The notes: generated from the letters alone by a model not told the origin. Counted from the stretch's first letter, positions 46,100 to 58,431 are shown. The stretch: 64,000 nucleotides of DNA from Lucifuga dentata (GCA_014773175.1 VXCM01001545.1:62001-126000), one strand, 5' to 3'. Program-made: numbers and translations.

Positions 46100-47771
46100 N
46101 TTTTTTTTTTTTGGCTATATACTCCTTGGTTACATTACCAGTAAAACTAGGCAAACTCCCATTTGTATCAAAAGCAAACAAAGGACAAAACATTTTAAAG
46201 TGCTGATTTTAAAACGTTCAAACAATAAGGGTTTCATATTTTAGTTATGCTGAAATGTTTCTAAGTTGCTTCAACTGTACACGTTAAAGTCATTAAAATG
46301 CTATTCAACGGTTTAGTTAAAAAGTTTAACACAAGCCAGAGAGTATTCAAAATGATTTTCAGTCATAGGATATTTTCTTAAGATACAAGAAGAGCCATCT
46401 CTTCTCTCTTCACATCCACTTATGAAAGAAATTATTTGCAAATACAGACATTTCAAAAAAAAAAAAAAAAANAAAAAAAAAAAAAAAAACTCACATACCT
46501 TTTTTCTCTCCTATCAAAACCATTCTCTAGATGCTGAGACTCTCCTGTCTAGATTCAGTGTTGCTCCTGTGTCATATGAGTTCATGTATGTTGCTCTGCT
46601 ACAAAATTCATGACAGGACTTGAACAGGAATTCGGTTGCAGCTAAGCATGATTTTTCCATCATTTCAGCAAAAAATATTTTAAAAAATAGTCCTGATCAA
46701 GCAGTCCCATAATTCCAATATGCTAATTTAGTCATAAAGCTTTCTCTCTCCAGTTTTGCTTAGCAGTATGTAAGATCAATAACAGTACCTGTGGAAATAT
46801 GATGTTTTTTTTACCTGCATAGTTTAAGCCACACCTTTGTTTGCTCCACCCCACGAGGTGTTGGTGTGCTGTGTGTCATGTTCAACAGCAATGAAAAGCT
46901 AAAAACAACCCTGAGGCTTTGGAGCAACCCGCTCTACCAAACCAGTGTGTGCATGTGTGTAGGAGGATGGATGGATGGTTTAATTTGCATATGGACTTGA
47001 GCAACAGGTTGCACCACATCAGGTTGATAATCAACTATAACAGCTGAATTCTGTAACTGATAAATCTTTCAGACAAATAGATTTCCTAAACCACACAATG
47101 TCAGTGGTATTAAATAGAAGCCCATCAGAAAAATAATGGCTTTTTACTAAAAGGAGATCCACACAGTGTCTTGAACTGGTTTTTGTTTTTGTTTTTTTTA
47201 TATAACTGACATTGTGTGGTTCAGGAAATCCAAATGTCTGACTGATGGTAATTCCCTCCAAGAGCACATGTGGAAGATGAATACCTGAAGGGCTCCGTGC
47301 ATAAGTTTTTCTTTGTTCTACTAATAAATCTTTATTGCCAAATATTTTCCCTTTGTGCAGAATTTCCTGCCTGGCACCCATGAGAAACAACACTGGCGAT
47401 CCCTTGTAATGTTTTAACTTTTTTTTTTTTTTTTTTNGGGGGGGATATTCATGTGTTTATATGAAAAATAAAAATTGTGATCTTCCACCATGTGTAAGTT
47501 TGTCTGCAGGCAGGAGTAGCAGAGAGTTCTAACATCTTAATAAAATCAACATAATTTTCATAGAGAAGTGGTTTGTAATTTTGGCCCAAAGGCGATTCGA
47601 TTTGGTTATGATTATTTAGGGAACTAGTCAATGCATCAGGAAATCTTTAATTTTCACCATGATCTGATTTGATTATTTTGACTCAATAACTACAAAACTT
47701 AACCACAAAATTTACTGAATTTACAGCCACAATTAAGGGAACTCACACACTGTTAGTGCAAGACAAAGAAT
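46061..47771. other. Upstream region of the galactosyltransferase gene
   Basis: The non-coding first exon of the gene must lie here or further right but cannot be placed. An A-run joined by an N to a T-run sits at 46069-46112, and further homopolymer Ns lie at 46472 and 47437. An inverted repeat pair lies at 47068-47109 and 47204-47248. The 120-codon minus frame at 47031-47393 spans that repeat and is not supported. Confidence 0.4.
47068..47248. repeat. Inverted repeat pair (~40-bp arms)
   Basis: 'agatttcctaaaccacacaa' followed by 'tgtcagt' on the left pairs with 'actgaca' followed by 'ttgtgtggttcaggaaatcc' on the right, separated by ~95 bp. Probably a decayed MITE. Confidence 0.6.
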
Positions 47772-48357
47772 TTTAAAAAACCACACCATCCATTTTGCAT
47801 GTTTGAGCCTCATATATTCAGTTTTCATAGACTTAACATTACTGACAATCATTTCCCAAAGCATACTACTGGAATGGTGAGTTAATTTTTTCCCCTACCT
47901 TCCAGACTACCATTGGTTTCAGTTCATTCTGGTACGCTATTAAAATCAACTTGTTGATACTTGAAACGTTCTTGGGATACGTAATCCATCATTGTGAAAA
48001 ACACTTATATTTAGGTTTTTTCAAAGTTTCTTAATTTTAGTGTTTAAGTGCAATAAAAAGCGCAGAGTGAATGTATGTCTCCACTGAGGAATATAGTCCC
48101 AAAAGAAGACCTGCATTTATCAAAAAATTTAAACGATCGTGACTCTTCATAAGGTAACTATTAGCAGGCGGAACATCAATTTTTAAGGTGGGTGTATCAC
48201 TTGAATATTTGATTTTAAAAGATTAAGAGATTTTGCAGAATATCAGGAAAGCTGAAATACGGTTTTATCCTTTGAGAAATGATTGTCAGTAACCTTACAT
48301 GTATGAAAATTGAATATATTAGGCTCAAACATGCAAAATGGATGGTGTGGTCCTTTG
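47772..48357. mobile_element. TTAA inverted-repeat element, copy D
   Basis: Diverged left end (TTAAAAAACCACACC) and right end GGTGTGGTCCTTTG. The interior is collinear with copies A, C and E ('ctaccttccagactaccatt', 'caacttgttgatacttgaaa', 'gtatgtctccactgaggaat'). Contains no gap, so its 586 bp is a good guide to the family's intact length. Confidence 0.78.
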
Positions 48358-48940
48358 ATTACTCCAAACTAGGATCTTGCAACCTTAGGATCATGCTTTG
48401 GATCATTGTCATGCTGGTAGGTCCAGCGCTGCCCAAGGCCCAGTTTCTCTGTGGACTGCCTGATGTTTTCCTCAAGAATCTTGATGTATTGCTCTTTTCT
48501 CATGATGCCATCCACTTTGACAAGGTTGCCAGGTCTGTTGGCTGAAAGGTATCCCCCAAAGCATTATATTCCCACCAACCGTAGGAATGATGTTCTTCAG
48601 GAATGATGTGCTTCTCCTTTTTTTCACCAAAATGAAAGCCACATCCCTGTGTCCAAAAACCTCCATTTTTACACAGAAATGATGACCAAAAGCTTCCATC
48701 TTTGAACAGGTGAGCTTTTGCAAAGGCCAGACAAGCTTTTATGTGCCTTGCTTGGAGGAGTTGGAGTCTTTCTTGGTTGGCGTCCATAGAGGCCACCTTG
48801 ATGCACAGTCCATTGGAGTGTCTGCAATGATATGTTTGTACCAGATTTACTCAAATTTATCAGAATGGCTTTAGTGGTGATCCTTGGATTGTTTTTGGCC
48901 TCTCTCAATATTTTTCTTGCCAACCTAGGTGACACTTCTG
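48358..48940 (-). pseudogene. Decayed Tc1-type transposase
   Basis: The minus strand starts SPRLARKILREAKNNPRITT (48935 downward) and continues LQWTVHQGGLYGRQPRKTP. After frame shifts it reads ACLAFAKAHL, FWSS, then (G)IMRKEQYIKILEENIRQS, LGLGQRWTYQHDNDPK. This is the ordered architecture of a Tc1/mariner transposase: helix-turn-helix, then the DDE domain. Multiple frame shifts make it inactive. It abuts TTAA element copy D directly. Confidence 0.85.
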
Positions 48941-51720
48941 GTTTCTGACCACATTCTTTAAGATGTTTTAAAGATTTTTTTTTTAATCTTGTGGTCTTTG
49001 GAGTAATAGGATTTTATTTTTGGTTCTCCAAATCTCTCGAGTTCACCACCCCTGTACTAGACAATCAACTAAACTACATGTACCCAGAGTTTTGACTAGT
49101 AGAAGTCAATTCTCAATTAGATTTTGTGGAGCTCAGATGTGGAATTCTTATGCTCATGTATTGGGCTCATCATTTTGTTTGCAGTCCTATAAATGCAACT
49201 TGAAAGAAATATTGACATCTGTTTGTTAGTCTTTACTGATTTTTTTCTCTTCTCTTTTATTTATTTATATTTTATTGTTTGTTTTTATTTGTGTGTCGTA
49301 ATTGTGTAAGTATAAAGTGTGTTTTTTTGTTTTATTGGTGGAGGCCTCCGACAAGCCTAATTGGTTTTTTGCCTCTTCCAGCACATTTTATGATTTTATG
49401 ATGCTTTTATATGCTTTGTTATGCTTTAATTGTGCTATCAAATCCATGTGTGTGTGTGTGTGTGTGTGTGGTGGAGAGGCTGCATGCTTGTTGAGGACAA
49501 TTGCTGTGATTGTAGTGAGTTGATTGAGGACAGGCATGTCTGGGCATTGCCTCCACTCTAATCTCTATAAATATAGCAGTCACACACAGCAAACACTGCT
49601 GGTATTTTCACTCCTGTGTCCTCTCTGTGAGCCGGCCAATGTCTCCGCTCGAGGTGTCACAGTCTAAAGGAGGGATTGGCTTCCCGAGGGCTGAAAAGTG
49701 AGTCAACAGCACAGTCCATGTGGTGGCTCAAAGAGGACCACCAGTCAGTGATTTGAAAGTGATAACGGACTGAAAAGGAAGTGAGCAACTTGCAGTGCAG
49801 CATTTCTCTGGCTTAAAACCTTTGGAGTCCCTCTATTTCCTCTCTTTCTATAGACTTTAATGACGGTTTCCCTCATTGGACAATTGCCTTGAGCCCCAGC
49901 TATTAGTGTTTTAGTCTATTTTAATTGTCATAGTTTTAATTGGAGTCTTTTTTTTTTTTTTTTTTTTTTTTGTCAATATTTTACTTACAAATCCGCTGTT
50001 AGTGCAGTGCAGGGTGTTACAAGTACATAGATTATTTTAGCCCATTCCCAATGCAAACAAGCTTTTTTAAGGAATAGAAATGAGCTCCAGGATCTGGAAA
50101 GATGGATCAGTGCAGGTAAAATGGAGAAAAGAATTGATTCTAGAAAATCCTTCCACTTTTACCTGTCATATGATTGATTTATTGTTGAGTCCTTCACCAC
50201 AAATGAGAGAACCATGGCCCCAGCGAGGCCTTAAAATCTCTGCCTGGTCTTGTTCTCTCAGTAACAACAATTTACTTACTGTATACCTGGATAGTTGTGA
50301 GTGAGATCAAAGTGTGAGACCTCTCAGATTACATCCATGTACGGTCTCATGGGTTGGATTGCATTTGGTTTGCAGCTCGTTCTCTCCAAATTTACATCCT
50401 GTATTCACCTGTTCTTTTCCTAGTTTACATAACCGGCACTTCAGGTGTAAATGGGGTCAAGGTCGTGCGTTTCCAAACAATATTTGACCAAGGAGCATTA
50501 CCTTCTGTACTCATAATTTACCAGTTGATTAAAAAGATTAAGCACAGAATTGATGTGCTTTTTACTATTTCCAGTTTAAAATAATAAGTGATTTGGTGCT
50601 GATTCACCCTTTAGGTTTTTTTTAATTTACAGAGTGGATGTATAAATTCTTTCAGTCATTTCAAACCGAGAATACTGTCTGATCAGGCTGCAGATGGCAC
50701 CTGTCAATCAAACGTGTGAATTACCAACCTACGCTTGAGCTTCCTCTGCAGAAGGAGATGGTGGGCAATGTTTCAGGCAGCTTGTGTTATAAAATTTCCA
50801 CTGTTGGACAACAGGCAGCGCAGGGCGGAGGAAACGAGGTGGAGGAGGAAAAGAACAAGTGATTGTTGGATTTTGTGAATGCTGCCATTGTTTTTTAGTC
50901 AGACTGGAAGTTCATTGTGCCAGCAACACTGTTAGAAGTTGTTTTGCAGAGACAGAATGAGGCTCTCCAAAGCACTCCATCTGTGTCTTGAAATGATAAA
51001 AAAAAAAACAATCAATAACAACAGATGTCAGCATGAGAAAGAGATGCAGAAAAGTTCCATAAAAAGACACGAGTGCTGAAGTAAGCTCTACATTCTATTA
51101 TATTATTATTATCACATATTATTATTTATTCAGACTTTCTTACAGAACCTCTGCAAAAAGATTTGAAATTTCTGGCTTATTTTTCAGGTAAACACAAAGT
51201 GCAGTCGTGCGCAATCCATATAACGTTCAAATTAACTTTGAGAGAAATGACACGTACACGTACAGGTTGTCTTCATGGACTATTTTATTGAGTTAGCAAC
51301 AGTGAGGAGGGGACAAATAGAATGGCAGAAACAAATACATTATAATGCCTAAACAAAAATTCAAAAATATCTCAAGATCACGTTCTGCTTTTAGTTCTGT
51401 TCCTCATTTTTACAGTGTAATACAGTCGAAGTTTGTGTTGAACGTTGTCACAGTATCAAAACATGCAGTTGACACAGAAATGCATCCAGTAGACAAACCT
51501 ATAGATCCTGAACTGCCCTGAAAGCTTCGTTCTGAACTGGTCCTTTGCTTCTGTGGCATGATAACATCACCATCTATCATGGAAATTTACCTGCATACAC
51601 GTCTAAGTAAGAGGCTAATGAGTCCAACAGCTTTGTTTCACAGTCTGTGGGTGTTTCCATCTCAGGCTTTAGGCCAGATTCACATGATAAGTGTTGAGCT
51701 TTGCCACTGAGTTTGGTGTC
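48941..51720. other. Non-genic stretch with a possible cryptic promoter and first exon
   Basis: (GT)n at about 49447-49470 and a T-run at 49949-49970. A TATA box, short ATG frame and splice donor occur together at 49566-49703 (separate entry). No other coding evidence. Confidence 0.4.
49566..49703 (+). promoter_or_regulatory. Candidate TATA promoter with short first exon and donor
   Basis: TATAAATA at 49566-49573, ATG at 49639-49641 after 'gccggcca', then an open 59-nt stretch (MSPLEVSQSKGGIGFPRAE) ending at an AA|GTGAGT donor (49698-49703). The order and spacing fit a pol II first exon, but no partner exon is recognised and the match could be chance. Confidence 0.25.
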
Positions 51721-52205
51721 AGCGCTCTGCTTCTTCTCATTCAGAGAAGAAAAGCAAAAAAAAAAAAAAAAAAAAAAAAATCAGCAAATGTGGATGCATG
51801 AAACCTTGTTGAGTCACCACACAGAGAATTCAATTAATTCAAACCTGGTGTCCTTGTCTGACTGCTGACATTTCACCAAACAAGCGCCTTTTTTTCCAGA
51901 TCATGATACAATTTTAAAGTCATGTTGTAGAACTCGGGAAACTGGAACACTTGTGCTTACGTATAAAGTTACATAGACGTACAGCTGTTGATTGATTGTG
52001 CATTGGAAAGGTCAACGTTGGAAAGGTCAAAGTTGAATTTGGTTAAACTTTGAGTGCCACAGTCAAAATGGAGAATTTGAATGCTGCATGGCGCTCAAGG
52101 TGATGTGACATGACTTTAGGAGTCACCGCTCAGCTCCCAATACACAATAATGGAACGCCCAGGTCAGCGTAACACTCAGCGCTTATCAGGTGAAACTGGC
52201 CTTAG
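51721..52205. repeat. CpG-containing dispersed repeat, copy 2
   Basis: Collinear with 11490-11826 ('gcatgaaaccttgttgagtc', 'atcatgataca', 'ggagtcaccgctcagctccc', 'aataatggaacgcccaggtc'). It is longer because of an A-run (51756-51780) and an inserted segment around 51920-52060. Confidence 0.7.
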
Positions 52206-53323
52206 ACAGCTGACTAATCAGAACACAGCAGGCTTTTTGGGAGGGGGCCTTAAAGAGACAGGACCTAAAACAGCCTGCTTTCAGTCAATGCGCATTGTGG
52301 TGCTGCAGCAAGGGAGAGTGAAAGCAGACCAGTGTGGATTTTTTATTTTTTTTTTTTCACATTAAAGCATAGTAAAGTTTAAAAAATAGACCCTAAATGA
52401 AAATTTTAACACCAAAATCTGGAAAATATGTCTCATTAAGATGGTTAAATCTTATTCTAATCTAATAATTATCATAATCATCATCATTATTGTTGAGTAA
52501 GCTTCTAGGCATTGTCTCAAAGAGGAGTCTCACTCTTGTCTTACTTAGGTTAAGTTTATTGAAGATCTTGTGACGCACCTGGAGATCATCAGGACGCGAT
52601 GCAACACAATTTTAGAAGTATAAAAGTAACACTGGCTTTATAGAGAGGGAGCAAGAAGGTAGGGGTCGTGCTGTTCAAGACTGACTCTGCACACTGTAAA
52701 AAGTTATTCAGTTAGTCCATAATACATAAATTTAAAATGTGATTCTTTCAAAAAAAAAATCCTTTTCAACTGGATTTAAATATCACATCTAAGTAAAAAC
52801 TGTCAATATTCTTAAAAGTATTGATTTTTTTTTTTTTTTTTTTTTNTTTTTTTTTTTTTTTTTTTGTAATGAAAACATATTTTTTTAAAGCTTTTGACAA
52901 CAATGTGAAAACTTGAGTTAATGGAACTCAGTTAAAGTTCTTAAATCTACTGAAAGTTTTTGTCATGACCTGATTCCTTTGTTCAGAGCAGCACATATCT
53001 CAGAGTCTCTGCTTAAGAAAAGTAAGTACTATTTTCAGTTTTCAACTGAACTTTTAGCCAAAAGTTCAGTACAAAAATACTCTGATATGATATTAAATGC
53101 AAACGAAGGCCATTTATTTTATTTTTATTTTTTATTTATTTATTTATTTTTGGAGGGGACAACAGGGCTGTTATAGAGCCTCAGAAGAGAATGTTTAAAT
53201 TTGATGTATTTAACATGGACTGTTTGTTGGCATGTTTATATTTGTGGAGTAACAGAATATAGATAAACATTTATAAAAAGTGCTAATGTAAAGGTGCTAA
53301 TGTAGCATGTATGTACTTCCTGT
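52206..53323. other. Non-genic stretch
   Basis: 'ccttaaagagacaggaccta' (52248) begins a phrase common in fish repeats. 'cacactgtaaaaag' at 52690 resembles the end of the MITE at 53939. T-run with an N at 52846. No gene. Confidence 0.4.
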
Positions 53324-53518
53324 AGTGGGGCGGTGGAAGCATAAAGGTTAGAGAAGCGAGCTTGTCACTCAAGGGTTGCCAGTTCAATCCTTGGACTGGC
53401 AGGAGAAATCAGGGTTGGGAGGTGAATGAGCAGCACCTATCCTCCCTCATTATCACCACCGAGGTGCTCTTGAGCAAGGCACCTACTGTTCCAGTGGAGC
53501 TGCTCAGTGGCCAGCAGC
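53324..53518 (+). repeat. tRNA-derived SINE, copy 3
   Basis: Head with a B-box-like 'gttcaatcctt', then 'gactggcaggagaaat', 'gaggtgctcttgagcaaggc' and 'cagtggagctgctcagtggc'. 3' truncated relative to copy 1. Confidence 0.8.
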
Positions 53519-53938
53519 AAAAGAAGAGTTTGTCAAAATTTTAAAAAAATTGAGTGTCTGAGTTCATGGAACTCAATTTCTTATCTTTCTTTCTTAAATT
53601 TTACTAATTTTAATCAAATTTAATAGGTCATCAAGTTGATAGTAGTCAACATATGACCTACATTAAACATATGACCTTCTCGCCTGTTTCCACATAGGCT
53701 GTATTTAATTTTCCGTTTTAAAGGCAAATATATATTACTGAGTTCTTCCTACTCAAAAATACCAATAGTTGACCCAACTTATTAAAAAACAATTGCAAAC
53801 TGTCATGCCCTTTTTCTTTAAGTTAAACCAAAGGAAGTGTTTTGTTTGTTTGTTTGTTTGCAGTGTAGGTGCCTGTAAGGTCAAGGTCACCTTCTCATGA
53901 AAAATAGAGGAGTGAAAAGTACAGTGTATGAACTGACA

Positions 53939-54162
53939 CACTGTAAAATGTGACAAGTTGATCTTACTTAAAAAAAATCTAGGAAACCGATTGCCTTGAA
54001 AAAAGGTAAGTAAATATAACTAATAGTCTTAAGTTATGTTTACTTTATGTCTACTTGAACTTAAGACTATATAGTTATATTTACTTACCCTTTTCAAGGC
54101 AATAGGTTTCCTAGATTTTTTTTTTTTTTTTAAGTAAGATCAACTTGTCACATTTTATAGTG
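53939..54162. mobile_element. Palindromic MITE (CACTGTAAAATGTGACAAG family)
   Basis: 224 bp that folds on itself almost end to end: CACTGTAAAATGTGACAAGT pairs with ACTTGTCACATTTTATAGTG. Pairing continues through 'gatcttacttaaaaaaaat', 'ctaggaaacc' and 'gtaagtaaatataac' to a short centre near 54045. No coding capacity. Confidence 0.8.
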
Positions 54163-54794
54163 CAGTTTGTATCATGAAAGTACGGAATGTATGAATGTAC
54201 GATTTATCTTACACAATCAGAACTAGCCTGGGAAAGCAAAGTGTGTCAATTCTTTTCTACGTAACAGTTACAAAATAAAGAATTTAGGTCAAGGAACAGG
54301 TGTCAATGAGCAGTTTCAGCACAAAGTACATATTTTCTAACAATTATCATTTTATTATTTTATATTTTTATTTCCTTTTTATCTTAATTACACATCTTTT
54401 TATACCTATGTAAAGCACTTTGAACTGCCTTTGTGTCTGCATGGTGCTATAAGAAACTTGCTTTGTCTTTTTTTTTTTTTTTTTNTTTTTTTTTTTTTTT
54501 TTGATATCAGATGGTTGTTCATCCGTTCACTTCTGCAGTTTCACACGCATTTTCAGAGTGAACAGCAGCAAAAATCAATTTAAATTCCTATGAATCTTTC
54601 TATACAACAGTTTCGTCAGGAGCTGTAAGATCTTGACCTGAGAGTGACCTGACCAATCAAATTCTGAGGCACGTTTTACTCCACAGATTTACTCCCCACA
54701 GCTACTCTGTGCCATGGAATGCTTCCTTTCATCCTACTACCTTCTGAAACTCATGCTACTTCCTTCTATTATTTTTATATTTGTAGAATGATCC

Positions 54795-54841
<47 letters not shown>

Positions 54842-56129
54842 GTGTTTTGCTTGATAAGTCATCTGCCAAAAGTTACATTGCCAAAAGAAAAACTCTATGC
54901 TGGAAACCAACTCTTTGGAGACTGCTGGAGACATCCCTGCGTGTTCTATACTTCCCCTCAGTTGAGCTTTTATTAAATGACTCATAGAACACACATTTTT
55001 GTCAAGACTCCCCTTTTTTTTTTTTTTTTTNTTTTTTTTTTTTTTTTGCAGCAATCAGCAAAACGAATGTTTTATTTTTAATTGGAAAAAATACCTGGAA
55101 ATTAGACAGTGCAACAAAGGAGCATCTGATATTAATCTTCATTTCAAATGGCTGTACTAGAGGTTTTTGCCTGTTAAAAACAAATAATTTATATATTGCT
55201 GCTGATTATTTTTCAAAGCACACAGGAAGTTCTTGCATGATTCACTATTTTCCGTTTATGTCAGTAAAACTCGATTTACTGACTTTTTTACTTGCTTTGC
55301 TGCTGAAGTTACATTATCCTTTATTGCAGTTGCAAGCCATGAGCATTGGGAAACGTCTTTTCTGTGGTGCGTTTAAAGACATACCTTGAGCAAAGATTTG
55401 AGAATTGACTTGCGTTACAACATTACTTTCATGATTTATGTTCTCAGAAATGAAACCCAGAGGACAAACAGAAGCAAATAATGATGTGATTGTTATTAGT
55501 CTTGTGATGATTATTTTCTCAACATTGCTTATCTCTGTAATACTGCTGACCTTTGGTTTATTTTTGTCCACCGCTCCTGATTTACATGCATATGATTTTA
55601 TTGCTATGAGGTAAAGTATTTTTAATCTAACCCCGGGAATACATTGAAAACCTTTTTAACATATGCAGAGCTATCAGAGTCAATAAAGGTTAAATTAAGG
55701 TAAAATAAAGTGCAGGATTTATTTGTTGAGCTGATATGTACAAGACACAGTTCTTTAAAAAAAAAAAAAATATCATGAACACAGAATAGATAGGCAGCCC
55801 TTTGAACTTAAACGTACTAATTAAAGATACTGCAAATTCTCAAATAAAAGCCAATTGTCAAATAGTGATAGTCATTAAAATGACAGCTATTACACTATGG
55901 TGCAGATTTACACATTGATTTTAAATTACAGCAAACAGCAGCAAAAAAAAAAAAAAAAAAATNAAAAAAAAAAAAAAAAAAATTTAAAAAGGAGGCTTCT
56001 CAATAAAATATGATTAAACACAAAGCAAGTTTGGTCAAGGCATCATTTCAACGATTCTATTCCTAGATGCAACTGACTCGGTTATAGAGGACAAGCAGGA
56101 CTGTCAAACTGAGGGACAGGCATCAGATC
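54163..56129. other. Non-genic stretch with homopolymers and a (CT)n tract
   Basis: (CT)n at 54798-54837; T- or A-runs with Ns at 54485, 55031 and 55963. Open frames spanning these are artefacts. The 85-codon minus frame at 55314-55571 has no recognisable domain. Confidence 0.45.
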
Positions 56130-56840
56130 ATAGTTCCCACTGAGAGGAAGTCAACTTTGCAGATGATGTTTCTCTGCTCCCCTCAAGTGCTGTTACACCC
56201 GACAAAAAACGAGATAGACGGTCTCACCATCAACCAGAAAATGACACAGCTCACACACATCAACGCCACATTTGCTAAACAGGAAAAGCAAACGTGCATT
56301 ATGTGAGTGACAACATGATTTGGCAGTAAAATCAGAAACTCATCTAGTCTGAATGAAATGGAAGGAGCTTTCTGTGGGCTTTGCAAGTTGTGGAGATTCA
56401 AGACCACACTCCTAAAACCAAAGCACAATTCTACAACAGAAAGGTCAAATCTGTGCTGTTGGCTCAGAGCGTAGGAACACTACAGTATATATGGGGGAAA
56501 AAAAGAAAAAATTGGGGGTCTTGCAGCAGATCGTAAACATTTTCATCCCCTATAAGGTGTCCAACGTGGAAAGATCAGTACTCATAAGTTAGTCATGGAG
56601 ATTAAGGGGAGATGACTCACATGATCAGATGGCAAAGAAGCTCCAGGACAAGATACAGGCAGAGGCACAGAAATGAACACCAACAGGAAAAGGAAGCCAG
56701 GTAGACCAAGATGACGTGGCAGCGCACAGTGACAACAGGCCTCAGAGTGGGTGTAAGGAAGATGGCTAAAAATTAGGTTAGATGGGGACATTGCTGCAGT
56801 CTTGCGCCCCAGCGGGAACGATGAGGATGAGTAAATCATA
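56130..56840 (+). pseudogene. Decayed LINE ORF, 3' part
   Basis: The plus strand contains DFADDVSLL (the FADD box of a reverse transcriptase) at about 56152-56180, then INGDGLTINQKM-like text. Further on come MNTNRKRKPGRPR (56673-56711) and RPSGNDEDE (56808-56834), which match the C-terminal signature of RTE-like LINEs (GKRKPGRPR.TWRR..L.P..DEDE). Frame shifts and stops throughout. Minus-strand open frames here are shadows. Confidence 0.65.
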
Positions 56841-57345
56841 ACATTAGTGATTGATAACTTCTGAGCCTGACGCATCGGGAAATGAGTGAGTGATGCAATA
56901 TTGTAACATCAGCCGCATTCATGTGAGCTCAGTGATACTAATTTACAAGTTCCACAGAAACCCTGTGAATTACACAAGATACACAAAGGTGATTACTTTG
57001 CTGGCTGTCCATGATGGTGGCTTTGAACTAGTTTAACACCTGCCATATAGCCAACAAAAAGACAAAAAAAAGCAGCATTTCTATCTCTATCAGCGCATCA
57101 GCAGAAGTGTCAGACTTGATTATGCTGAGAAAAAAAATAACTGCAATGCGCCTGATTTTCTACGTTGGGCTTAGAACTTATCAATCAACTCACATAGCTT
57201 ATCTCAAATAAAGACCTGGTCTCGCTGCAGTTGAGATAAATAAAGGCCCCAGCAATTACTTGAGAGTTTACAGTCACGTGTAAATTCGATTTAACCAGTT
57301 AAAGCTAATTACTAAATTAGCCTAAAACTATGTCTGCCTGTTCCA
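56841..57345. other. kcng4 3' flank
   Basis: Immediately downstream of the kcng4 stop codon. No clear minus-strand AATAAA was found in this stretch. Confidence 0.4.
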
Positions 57346-58255
57346 TTAGAAAGCTGTGGATGGAAGCATGGAGTGATGCTTCCTGCTAGTCTTTAACTCG
57401 TTATTATCTTCTCTGGACATGGACTTCAGCTCCTCTGGTCCCGGTGAAAACTCGGTCTTGCACAAGCCCCCGTCGGATTCTTTTTCTTCGCCTCTCTCCT
57501 CCTTCCACAGCCGGTCGTAATCCTGCTTCAGCTCCTGATAGGAGCGGGAGAAGGTGTGGAAGATGGAGGTGGCGGGGAAAGCCATGATGAGGATTCCACT
57601 CAGGATGCTAGTGAGCGCCACTATCTGTCCAGGGATGCTGCGCGGCACCATGTCGCCGTAGCCCACAGTCGTCATGGAGATGATAGCCCACCAATAAGAA
57701 GCTGGGATGCTGCTGAAGCTGTGGTGAGGGGGCGTGGCTGCAAACGGCGCCAGTTCACTCTCCGCTAGATGGACGAGAGGTGANGCTGTGGTGAGGGGGC
57801 GTGGCTGCAAACGGCGCCAGTTCACTCTCCGCTAGATGGACGAGAGGTGAGAAGAGGGTCACGGCTACGCAGACGAACAGCAGCAGCAAGCCAAACTCCC
57901 TCATGCTGCGCTGCATGGTCAGTCCCAGAGTCTGCAGGCCCAGAGAGTGGCGAGCCAGGCGCATGACGTACAGAATGCGAAGCGCTCGCAGCAGCCGCAG
58001 GATGAGGCTCAGCTTGTCCAGGTAACCTCTGCCTCCGCCCAGAGCCAGATCTTCCTGCTTCTCCTCTCCCACATCCACCACCAGGGACACGTAGTACGGC
58101 AGGATGGCGATGGCGTCGATGATGTTGAGGGGGCCGCGGGCGAAGGCCAGCTTGCTCTGGGCATTGACGAATCTTAGTACGAACTCCAAGGTGAACCAGG
58201 CCACGCAGATGGACTCCACCACAAACATGCTGCGGCACTTCTGGGAGCATTCGCC
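57346..58255 (-). CDS. kcng4: Kv6.4-type potassium channel modifier subunit, last coding exon
   Basis: Electrically silent Kv subunit that co-assembles with Kv2 channels in the plasma membrane and shifts their gating. The exon starts after acceptor CTGCACAG with GECSQKC and encodes 280 residues once the assembly duplicate is removed. It contains S2 (FVVESICVAWFTLEFVLRF), S3 (GPLNIIDAIAILPYYVSLVV), the Arg-repeat S4 (LRLLRALRILYVMRLARHS), S5, the pore loop SMTTVGYGDMVP, and S6 ILIMAFPATSIFHTF. The S6 has PAT in place of the PVP of conducting Kv1-4 channels, as in Kv6. GPLNIID and SIPASYWWAIISM favour KCNG4 over KCNG1. 57718-57783 and 57785-57850 are identical, joined by an N. Dropping one 66-bp copy plus the N leaves 843 nt in frame. 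The T1/S1 exon lies beyond the right edge. Confidence 0.92.
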
Positions 58256-58431
58256 CTGTGCAGACAGAGACACGATGACATTACGCTGAATGACGTTTAG
58301 TACTTCATGTTTCTCTGCTTTTTTTTTTGNGTTTGCACAACATGTGTTTGAGAAAAGTCTTTAGAGTAACACAAAACTCCATCTGGGTTTTGATACAGTA
58401 CATATTTTCACATAAACTCAAGGGCTGTTTT

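Noticed and set aside
47031..47393. 120-codon minus-strand frame
   Set aside because: Spans an inverted-repeat pair; no domain, start context or splice support.
57556..58289. Plus-strand and alternate-frame open frames over kcng4
   Set aside because: Shadows of the GC-rich channel exon; only the minus-strand frame has channel motifs.
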